18,777 nucleotides of DNA from contig CAYSCH010000171.1 of assembly GCA_964429355.1 (NCBI GenBank), forward strand, positions 1-18,777. The letters run 5' to 3'. Shown in pieces: positions 1 through 6,936 of this stretch; within the stretch, counting starts at the first letter, position 1; every line of letters starts with the position of its first letter. The notes below the pieces were generated by a model. It was not told where the DNA came from, made no database searches, and saw only the letters and a list, made by a program, of their open reading frames with translations. Origin of the DNA: JAAYAY01 sp964429355. Lineage in GTDB: Bacteria; Planctomycetota; Planctomycetia; Pirellulales; Thermoguttaceae. A program made the position numbers and the translations under genes.

Positions 1-2
1 TC

Positions 3-2466
3 ACGGCGGCTGAACGGAGCCTGCGGAGCCGCGATTTCGACCAGCGGCACGTTCGCCTGGAACTCAGTTTTGACTGGGACCGGCAACGGGTTGACGGCCG
101 GGTCGTGCTCACGCTCATGCCGCTGGCGCCGATCAGGTCGGTAGGGCTCGATGCGGCGGAGATGAAGATCTCGGCCGTGTCGCTCGTTGGGGACTCGAAC
201 GACCCGCTGAAGTTCGTCCACCGCGGGAATCGTTTGGAGGTTGAACTGGGGTGCGAGGTGGCTGCCGACCAGGAGTTTCGGTTGGCGATCGACTACCAGG
301 TGGTTGCCCCGAAGCAGGGCGCCCATTTTGTTCTGTCCGACGAGAAGGAGCCGGGCCAGCTCCGGATGGTCTGGACCCAGAGTGAGCCGGAGTTTGCCCG
401 TTACTGGTTCCCGTGCCACGACCATCCGTCGGACCGATTCACGAGCGAGATTNNNNNNNNNNAGCTACCTGGTATTATCGAACGGTGCGCTGAAGGAGAA
501 GCGGCCAGCCGACGGGGGCAAGGTGACGTGGCATTTCGTGCAGGAGCCGGAGCACGTTTCCTACTTGATGTCGGTCGTGGCGGGCCAGTTCGAGGCGTAC
601 GAGCGCCATTGGGACGGCTTGCCGATCACGTCGTATGTTCCCAAGGGCCGGCTGGAGCAAGCGGAGCGGAGTTTCGGCAAGACTGCGGGGATGGTGGAAT
701 ACTACTCCAAGTTGCTGGACTACCGGTATCCGTGGGCGAAGTATTCGCAGATCTGTGTGGACGAGTACGGCTGGGGCGGCATGGAACACACAACGGCCAC
801 GACTTTGAACCTGGACACGCTCCACGACGAGCGAGCGGATCTCGACACATCGAGCGAGGGACTCGTCGCTCACGAGCTGGCACACCAATGGTTCGGTGAT
901 CTGATCACCTGCAAGGATTGGAGCGAGATCTGGCTGAACGAGAGTTTTGCCACGTTCTTCACAACAGTATGGTTTGAGCACGAGCACGGCGCGGAGGAGG
1001 CCCTCTGGCGCAGGGCGGAAGAGGCCGAGTCGTACAAGAACGAAGACCGGGACCGCTATCGCCGGCCGCTGGTGACGTCCCGTTATGAGACGCCGCTCCA
1101 CATGTTCGATCGCCACAGCTACCCGAAGGGGGCCCGGGTGTTGCACATGCTGCGTTTCGTGCTGGGCGAAGAGGCGTTCTGGCGCACGATTCGGCACTAC
1201 ACGCAGAAGCACGCGCTTCAATCGATCGAAACGGCCCAATTCCGGATCGCGATCGAGGAAGCCACCGGACAGGGACTGGACTGGTTCTTCGATCAATGGA
1301 TCTACCACGGCGGACACCCGCAGTACGAAGTTTCCTACACCTGGGATTCCGAGCAGAAGCAGGTGGCCTTGACGGTGAAACAGACGCAGACGGTCGACGA
1401 TCTGACACCCTTGTTCCGGATGCCGATCGAGGTGGCCCTGGTCACGTCGAAGGGGGAGGAGATCCGCAAGATCACGGTCGCCAAAGCAGACGAGACCTTC
1501 CGATTCGACCTGGAGGAACGACCCTTGCGGGTCGTACTGGATCCGAACGACTGGGTCCTCAAGGACATCACATTCCACAAGGACAAGGAGGAATGGATCG
1601 ATCAGGGGCGAAACGACGGGCACCTGATGAGCCGCGTGCGGGCGGTGCGGGCGCTGGGCGCGATGAAGGAGGATCACGACGCTCGCAACACGCTGCTGGA
1701 GATTGCGAAGGACGACCGGTTCTGGGCTGTTCGCCAGGAGGCCGCCGGGGCGTTGGCAGGCTTCTCCGGAGATGAGGTTCGCACCGGCCTGATTGCGGCT
1801 GCCAAGGGGGATCCGAAGTCGCCGGTCCGGCGGGAGGCGGTCAAATCGCTCAGCAAGTTTGTTCACGACGACACTCAGGCTGCCTTGCGGACGATTATCA
1901 AGGAGGATGCTTCCTACGAGACGGCAGCCGAGGCGCTTCGATCGCTGGTCAAGGCAGATCGAACGGGCTCACGCGACGATTTGGTCGCAGCCCTCGGCAG
2001 GGAGAGCCACAAGGAAGTGATTCTCAGGGCGGCGGCCGACGGACTGGCGGAGATCGAGGATGCCGATGCGGTCGAACGACTCCTCGGCTGCCTGAAGGCT
2101 CCCACGACGCCCGATCGGCGGATCGCCGTACTCGAAGCCCTGGCTCGGCTCGGCGGCAGCAACGAAACCGTGCTCGATGCCATCTGTGCCGAAATGGGCG
2201 ATTGCCGGCGGTCAGTCCGCAAAGCGGTTTATGAGGCGCTGGCCCGGTCGGAGAATGGGAGGGCCCTCGACGTGCTTGTCGAGCAGCGAGGCAAGGAGGA
2301 TAATCCGCTGCTTGTGCTGGTGATCGACGAGAGCGTGGAAAGGCTTCGGCAGCGGCGGACCGAGGTGGGGAAACTCCGTGGCGAGGTGGAGGCGCTGAGC
2401 AAGGAGAACAAGGCGCTTGAGGGGCGGATCAAGAAGCTGGAGGCCGGGGCGGCCGAGAAGAAGTGA
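3..2466 (+). CDS. M1 family zinc aminopeptidase with C-terminal HEAT repeats (5' end missing, interrupted by N run)
   Basis: This is a zinc-dependent aminopeptidase that removes N-terminal residues from peptides. The zinc site is HELAH (bases 871-885), followed after exactly 18 residues by the third ligand Glu in WLNESFA (940-942). The exopeptidase motif reads GGMEH (775-789) where the family usually has GxMEN. The family's catalytic Tyr is in SYPKGA (Tyr codon 1120-1122). Before the N run the reading frame starts at base 3 and encodes an M1 N-terminal beta domain (RHVRLELSFDWD, then YWFPCHDHPSDRF). After the run the protein continues in another frame from base 463, so the ten N are a placeholder and the break is probably not a real frameshift. 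The C-terminal third (about 1615-2330) is a series of helical HEAT-type repeats, followed by a charged coiled coil (about 2350-2460). The start lies upstream of the window. No export signal can be judged. The family assignment is firm; the peptide substrates are unknown. Confidence 0.93.
453..462. other. Assembly gap (10 N) inside the aminopeptidase gene
   Basis: Ten N separate two halves of one gene that lie in different frames (frame of base 3 before, frame of base 463 after). The protein stops at ...DRFTSEI and resumes at SYLVLSNG. M1 enzymes normally have a short beta strand here of the type xVTVP, so roughly six residues (about 18 bases) are probably missing. That length is my estimate from the family pattern. 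Confidence 0.9.
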
Positions 2467-2570
2467 GCGGCCTGAAGTCTGCCGTTACGCCAGGCAGCTC
2501 TTCACGCAGAGGCCTTGCCGGGCCACAATGAAGTGACGAACGGCGAGCCCCAGGAACGAGAGACCACGGC

Positions 2571-3077
2571 ATGATTCGCGAACAGGCGTTGGAGTATTTG
2601 AAGGCCCAGGGAGCCCGGCCGGGGGAAACGGTCCATTTCAGTTGGTTCATGTTTCGCCTGACCGAGACCGAAGGCGAACTGGACATCGAGACCCTCGATT
2701 TCAGCAGCCTGGCCTCCTACTCCAAGGATTTCGAGCTGGTCGAGCAGATCCACGCGGCCCAGGTTCAGGTGCTTCAGCAGGAACAGGTCGAGCCGGAATT
2801 CTGCAACCTGCGTCAATGCGCGATCTGTTCCAAGTCGTATGCCGCCGGTTCTCCAAAGGCGTTCCTCAGCCGCATCGCCCCGGCCCATGAAGCCGAAGCC
2901 GGCTGGTACGTGGGTGTGGCCGACGATCCGCTGGACCTGGATGATCGCCGGAACTTGAATGTGAAGAGCCTTTACGAGATCAGCATCCGCGACCGGCGTT
3001 TTCTCCCCTTCTGGCTCCTGCCCCCCGGCTTCCGAGTGGCCTTTGGAGGAAAAGAGCCCGAAATCGTAAGGGAGTGA
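2571..3077 (+). CDS. Small unassigned protein, C-terminal part resembling DUF2185/Imm33
   Basis: This encodes a 168-residue soluble protein with no signal peptide or membrane segment. The N-terminal part is acidic and mostly helical. A middle segment carries CNLRQCAICSK, a pair of closely spaced cysteines plus one more that might bind metal but shows no complete finger. The C-terminal half (about residues 108-155) has the pattern W..G, a DDP/DLDD acidic run, N, SLYEI, then LPFWLLPPGF. From memory this resembles the DUF2185/Imm33 fold found in some toxin-immunity proteins. That likeness is weak and no toxin gene is adjacent, so no function is assigned. It begins 104 bases after the aminopeptidase on the same strand, with only a poor purine stretch before the ATG. 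A strong hairpin follows its stop at once. Confidence 0.72.
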   Translation: MIREQALEYLKAQGARPGETVHFSWFMFRLTETEGELDIETLDFSSLASYSKDFELVEQIHAAQVQVLQQEQVEPEFCNLRQCAICSKSYAAGSPKAFLSRIAPAHEAEAGWYVGVADDPLDLDDRRNLNVKSLYEISIRDRRFLPFWLLPPGFRVAFGGKEPEIVRE

Positions 3078-3083
3078 CCGCCT

Positions 3084-3107
3084 GGCCGGATTCGCCGGAA
3101 TTCGGCC
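3084..3107 (+). terminator. Hairpin just after the small protein gene, possible terminator
   Basis: The arms GGCCGGATTC (3084-3093) and GAATTCGGCC (3098-3107) pair over 10 bp with one G-U and a GCCG loop, seven bases after the TGA at 3075-3077. There is no T-run after it, so it is not a standard intrinsic terminator. It may stabilise the 3' end of the mRNA or act with Rho. Confidence 0.4.
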
Positions 3108-3131
3108 TCTCCAGGGCCGAGATTCAAATCC

Positions 3132-3203
3132 CGAATGACATACTGGAACGACGAAGCACAAAGCACGACGGCAAACGGCATCGCTCTCTCTCCATTCGTG
3201 CTT
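3132..3203. repeat. Degenerate heptamer repeat with inverted copy
   Basis: From 3132 to 3179 the sequence can be read as roughly seven-base units such as CGAATGA, CGAAGCA, CAAAGCA, CGACGGC and AAACGGC, one of them six bases long. The piece AAGCACGA (3161-3168) is repeated in reverse complement as TCGTGCTT (3196-3203), so a stem with a 27-base loop is possible. The stretch lies in the 200-base gap before the methyltransferase gene. It resembles the short tandem heptamers seen in cyanobacterial intergenic regions, but the units are loose. Confidence 0.4.
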
Positions 3204-3277
3204 CGGGCATTCTGGTTTCCATCGTCCTTTGACTTTCGCCGTTCTCGACATTCCCTCCTGGACCTTGGTGACGGAAA

Positions 3278-4291
3278 ATGACCAATCGCGACCGTTTTCT
3301 CGCCGCCCTTTCGCGCCGTCAACCCTCGGACCACCCTGTCTTCGGCACGGGTACCTCGATTGTCTGCCGAGAGCTGATGGACCGCGTGGGAGCGTGGTTT
3401 CCCGAGGGGCACACCGATGCCGAGAAGATGGCCGCCCTCGCCATGGCGGGCCACACGGAACTGGGCTTCGACGTGGTCATGCCGCTGTTCTCCGTTTGCC
3501 ACGAGGCGGCAGCCATGGGGTGCCGTGTGGATTGGGGTTCAACCGATCGGATGCCCGAGAGCGGGCCCCCGCTCTTCAGACGGTCCGACGAGATCCGCAT
3601 CCCCAGCGACCTGCTCACACGGCCGGCATGCGCCGTGCCCCTGGAGGCAATTCGCCTCCTCAAGATGCGGCTGGGAGACCATGCAGCCGTGTGCGGAAAG
3701 GTGTTTGGACCCTGGACGCAGGGCTACCATTTGTTCGGAGTCCAGAACTTCCTCATCGGAACCCTCGACGATCCGGACGACACGCGGCGGATCCTCGAGC
3801 GGCTCATGCCGGTCACGATCCAGTTCGCCAAGGCCCAGATCGAAGCCGGCGCCGACTGCCTGCTGCTGGCCGATCATGCCACCCGCGACCTCTGCAGCCC
3901 GCGGGCTTATGCCGGGTTCCTCAAGGACGTGCACACCCGGCTGGCCGAGGCGATCCCTTGCCCCCTGATCCTCCACATCTGCGGCAACACGAGCGACCGG
4001 ATCGGCATGATCGCCGAGACGGGCCTGGATTGCTTCCACTGGGATACCAAGACCGGCACACCGAACCGCGTCCGCAGTCTGGCCGGCGACCGGCTCGCCC
4101 TCATGGGCGGCATCAGCAATCTGAAATTGCTGCAGAGCACTCCCGACGTGATCCGCGCCGATGCCGAGTCGGCTCACGCGGCCGGGATCGACGTGGTGGG
4201 ACCCGAATGTGCCATTTCGCTTCTGACACCGCTCGAGAATCTGAAGGCCGTGGTTGGGGGACCGGCAACAGGAGCCATTCCTCGCGGCTGA
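3278..4291 (+). CDS. Uroporphyrinogen-decarboxylase-superfamily methyltransferase (MtaA/CmuA type)
   Basis: This encodes a 337-residue TIM-barrel protein of the UroD superfamily. The best match is the branch that moves methyl groups to or from methylated corrinoid proteins (MtaA, MtbA, CmuA). The zinc motif is visible: His233-x-Cys235 in LILHICGN, and Cys311 in GPECAI, followed by the typical TPLENLKAV ending. The spacing matches the His-x-Cys...Cys arrangement of MtaA. The Arg-rich N-terminal motif RQAGRY of true uroporphyrinogen decarboxylase is absent, so it should not be called hemE even though hemA lies next to it. No corrinoid protein or substrate-specific methyltransferase is in the window, so the methyl donor and acceptor are unknown. 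The ATG follows a weak GGAAA stretch. The gene converges on hemA with 147 bases between the stops. Confidence 0.83.
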   Translation: MTNRDRFLAALSRRQPSDHPVFGTGTSIVCRELMDRVGAWFPEGHTDAEKMAALAMAGHTELGFDVVMPLFSVCHEAAAMGCRVDWGSTDRMPESGPPLFRRSDEIRIPSDLLTRPACAVPLEAIRLLKMRLGDHAAVCGKVFGPWTQGYHLFGVQNFLIGTLDDPDDTRRILERLMPVTIQFAKAQIEAGADCLLLADHATRDLCSPRAYAGFLKDVHTRLAEAIPCPLILHICGNTSDRIGMIAETGLDCFHWDTKTGTPNRVRSLAGDRLALMGGISNLKLLQSTPDVIRADAESAHAAGIDVVGPECAISLLTPLENLKAVVGGPATGAIPRG

Positions 4292-4438
4292 AAAAACTCC
4301 GGTCGCAGATCCTCAACCGGGCCGTTAAGAATCGATTCGTTGGGTCGGCGGCAGGGCAATCGAAGGTGGCTGCGGCTCTGGAGCCTCAGAGAACGGCCGG
4401 GGTATTCATCTCTGCAGCCGCCATGATGCCGTGCTCCG

Positions 4439-5710
4439 TCAATCCTTCAACTGAAAGAGCCGCGACAGGGCTTCCGCCAGCGCGCTGGGGATCCCGTGAC
4501 GCGATTCATCGCGCAGGGACTCCAGAGGAGGATGAAGGAGCTTGTTGACCAGGCGATCGAAAGCCTGGCGGATTTCGTTCTGCTGGTGCTCGTCCAGTCC
4601 GGGCAATTTGTGGAAGAGCCGCTGCAGTTCGTCTTCTTTTGGCTTCTCCCATCCCTGGCGAAGCCGCTGAATGACAGGCCCCGTCGCTCGGTGGTGCAGA
4701 TCGGCCATAAACCGGCCCGCCTCGTGCTCGATGATCTTTCTTGCGGCTGGAAGCTGCTTGTCGCGAGCCTTCCGGTTCTGCTCGCATGCGGCGCTCAGGT
4801 CGTCGATCGAGTACAGATACACTTCCGCGTGATTGGCGATCTCGGGGGCAAAATCGCGAGGAACCGCCAGGTCGAGGATGAACAGCGGACGCTGCTCCCG
4901 GGCGGCTTCGATCCGGTCGAAACGGGCTGAGGTGACAATCGGTTCGTCGGCCCCGGTCGTACTCACAACCAGATCCGCCTCGGTGAGGGCGGCGTCCAGA
5001 TCGGTCCAGTCCAGCGCACGACCCTCCCAGCGGCCGGCAAGCTCCGCCGCTCGGCAGGCACTGCGATTGATCACGGCTATGTTGCGGACCCCTTCATCGC
5101 GAAGGTAGCGGATCGTCTCTTCCGCCATCTCGCCCGCACCGATCACCAGGGTCATCTTGTCTTCGAACCGCTCGAAAATCTGCCGGGCAAAATCGGCAAC
5201 CGCCACGCTCGGAATGCTGACCCGGCGCTGATGAACGGTCGTTTCCCCGGCAACCCGCCGCGCCGCCTTGATAGCGGCCTGGAATGCCGCGTGCGTCAAC
5301 GGGCCTGCCACCTGCTCGTCCGTTGCCAGCTTGTAGGCCTGCTTCACCTGCGAGAGAATCTGCGCTTCGCCCAGCACCATGCTGTCGAGACTCGACGCGA
5401 CGGTGAACAGGTGACGGACGGCGTCTGCCCCGTCGAGGCTGTAGAGATACTCGGCCACTTCCTCCCGCGCCACGCCGCGCGAACCGGCAAGAAACTCGGC
5501 GATGTCCTCGGTGCAGAGATCCACCTCCGTTTCCGACGCCGCGTAGAGTTCCGTGCGGTTGCAGGTCGACAGGAGCACGATCTCGCAGTTCGAGTACCTC
5601 TCGCGCCACTGGACGAGCGCAGCGCGTGCCTGGCCGTTGCTGAAAGCGAGGCGTTCCCGTACCGAGAGGGGCGCGTTGTGGTGGCTCACGCCCACGACCT
5701 GCAGCTTCAT
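4439..5710 (-). CDS. hemA: Glutamyl-tRNA reductase
   Basis: The enzyme reduces the glutamyl group of Glu-tRNA(Glu) with NADPH to glutamate-1-semialdehyde, the first step of the C5 route to haem and other tetrapyrroles. The 423-residue product has the normal family length. The catalytic Cys50 lies in LLSTCNRTELY, and His100 sits in RHLFTVASSLDSMVLGE, the glutamate-recognition stretch. The nucleotide-binding loop VIGAGEMAEE is at residues 189-198, and a C-terminal helical dimerisation domain ends in SRLFQLKD. I chose the ATG at 5710 because the HemA fold starts there (MKLQVVGVSHHNAP) and AAGGAGG lies nine bases upstream. The open frame extends to 6289, but that part is antisense-like filler. 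The start overlaps the stop of the upstream membrane gene as ATGA, so translation is probably coupled. Confidence 0.97.
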   Translation of the reverse strand: MKLQVVGVSHHNAPLSVRERLAFSNGQARAALVQWRERYSNCEIVLLSTCNRTELYAASETEVDLCTEDIAEFLAGSRGVAREEVAEYLYSLDGADAVRHLFTVASSLDSMVLGEAQILSQVKQAYKLATDEQVAGPLTHAAFQAAIKAARRVAGETTVHQRRVSIPSVAVADFARQIFERFEDKMTLVIGAGEMAEETIRYLRDEGVRNIAVINRSACRAAELAGRWEGRALDWTDLDAALTEADLVVSTTGADEPIVTSARFDRIEAAREQRPLFILDLAVPRDFAPEIANHAEVYLYSIDDLSAACEQNRKARDKQLPAARKIIEHEAGRFMADLHHRATGPVIQRLRQGWEKPKEDELQRLFHKLPGLDEHQQNEIRQAFDRLVNKLLHPPLESLRDESRHGIPSALAEALSRLFQLKD

Positions 5711-6612
5711 TCGGTCGTCCCTCCTTCCTCGGAGGTCGCAATCAGGGACGGAGCCGCCGGCGGGCCGACGTCGTGCTGGACTCGGAGCTTGCGATGTTCC
5801 GTATCGAAGAAAAACCCGATCGTCAGCAGACAGATGAGGAAGACGAAGCTGAGAACCGTCAAATAGGCCACCTTGCGGCCTTTCCGCACCGGCTTGTAAA
5901 AGGTGCTCACACCGCCCGACACGACCAGCCAGCAGAACATGAAAACCGTGGCCAACACCACTGGATCCGTCCAATCCAGCCGGCTGCCTTCGCTTTGGAT
6001 GTAGATCATGTTCAGAATCACCCCCGCCAGGATGCCGACCCCAAGCAGTACCATGGCAACTCCGACCGATCGACTGTTCAGGTCCTGGAGCCCCTCCAGG
6101 CTCGGCAGCCGGCGCCCCCGGGCTGGCGGCAGTTTCTTCTTCAGCCGCCGGGCCTGGGCCAGGTACATCAAACCGGCCGCAAACCCCACGAGCACAGCCA
6201 CGGTGGCCAGCATGAGCGATGTGCCGTGCACGATACCCCAGACCAGAAGGGCCGGACGTCGTTCGAACGGGGTAGGGTCGGCCAGCCAACTTCCCGCCGC
6301 CACCAGCCCGAGAACCAGGGGCAGGAGGAACACGCCGAACGCGTTGTTGCGATGGTAGGCGGTCAGGTACAGATAGAACCCCGCCAGGATCCAGGCCGCC
6401 ACCATGTACCAGTCCTGCTCGCTCGACAGCGGGTAACCCGATGCCGAGGCGGCCCGCTCGGCAAGGTAAATCGTATGGGCAAGGAGTCCCGCGGCGGCGA
6501 ATCCGAGCATGATCGCCCCCCGGATGCCGCTTCGAAACAAGAGGCGGCTCAGTTCCAGAAGCAAGACCACGGAGTAAGACGCTGCAAAACAGGTGATACT
6601 AACGCCGGACAT
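5707..6612 (-). CDS. CcsA/HemX-like membrane protein of the cytochrome c assembly family
   Basis: This encodes a 301-residue integral membrane protein with about eight hydrophobic segments. It fits the cytochrome c assembly family (CcsA, ResC, HemX, YpjD), whose members handle haem in the membrane or, as HemX in Bacillus, lower HemA levels. Possible haem-ligand histidines are in LLAHTIYL and in WGIVHGTSL. The tryptophan-rich WWD loop of true CcsA is missing, and only a fragment LDWTDPV lies at the equivalent place, so the HemX/YpjD side of the family is more likely. The tail is short and soluble (GPPAAPSL, ending TSEEGGTTE). It precedes hemA with a 4-base overlap, the same partnership as hemA-hemX in Bacillus but in reverse order. 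The ATG at 6612 has no clear ribosome site, so the exact start is less sure. Confidence 0.85.
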   Translation of the reverse strand: MSGVSITCFAASYSVVLLLELSRLLFRSGIRGAIMLGFAAAGLLAHTIYLAERAASASGYPLSSEQDWYMVAAWILAGFYLYLTAYHRNNAFGVFLLPLVLGLVAAGSWLADPTPFERRPALLVWGIVHGTSLMLATVAVLVGFAAGLMYLAQARRLKKKLPPARGRRLPSLEGLQDLNSRSVGVAMVLLGVGILAGVILNMIYIQSEGSRLDWTDPVVLATVFMFCWLVVSGGVSTFYKPVRKGRKVAYLTVLSFVFLICLLTIGFFFDTEHRKLRVQHDVGPPAAPSLIATSEEGGTTE

Positions 6613-6936
6613 CGATCAGTGACACGGGGCGGGGTGTTGAAATGCCGCGGGAACCGGCGATCTGTGTTGCGTTGTGACCGGGCCTTCTCCGGCCGCTGGG
6701 TGCGGAAAAGATCCCAAACCGTATTGTAACCGTCCGCCGGTCCGGTTGGTAGCGAATCTGCGTGCAATCGCGGAAGCGGGAAGGAACGTAACCCATGGCC
6801 GCAACAAGGGTAATAGCTGCCGGAGCCTTGCCGGAAAGCGTGTGCGCCTCCATACTGAGTGCCTTGGGATGGCGGTGGATGGCCAGAATTCGTCGCATTT
6901 CCGCCCGTCACCCCCGTCACCCACCGCCCGGAAAGA
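6613..6936. other. Divergent intergenic region between the hemA unit and the SNF2 gene
   Basis: These 324 bases separate the minus-strand haem unit from the plus-strand helicase unit and must hold both promoters. On the minus strand TACAAT (complement of 6723-6728) is a passable -10 box, but no good -35 is seen. On the plus strand the octamer CGTCACCC occurs twice within 20 bases near 6906-6921. An open frame in phase with the helicase runs back to 6859, but its Pro/Gly-rich peptide does not look like the family and I leave it out. I see no RNA gene. Confidence 0.45.

Noticed and set aside
3110..3140. tRNA T-arm-like TTCAAAT
   Set aside because: The flanking five bases do not pair and no other cloverleaf arms are found.
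3278..4291. hemE uroporphyrinogen decarboxylase beside hemA
   Set aside because: The HemE motif RQAGRY is missing and the zinc motif of MtaA-type methyltransferases is present.
5711..6289. N-terminal extension of hemA in the same open frame
   Set aside because: The extension is antisense to nothing of its own and overlaps the well-supported membrane gene; the HemA family start and a strong ribosome site are at 5710.
6859..6936. Longer N-terminus of the SNF2 protein from 6859
   Set aside because: The added peptide is Pro/Gly-rich and unlike the family, whose conserved N-terminus begins after 6937.
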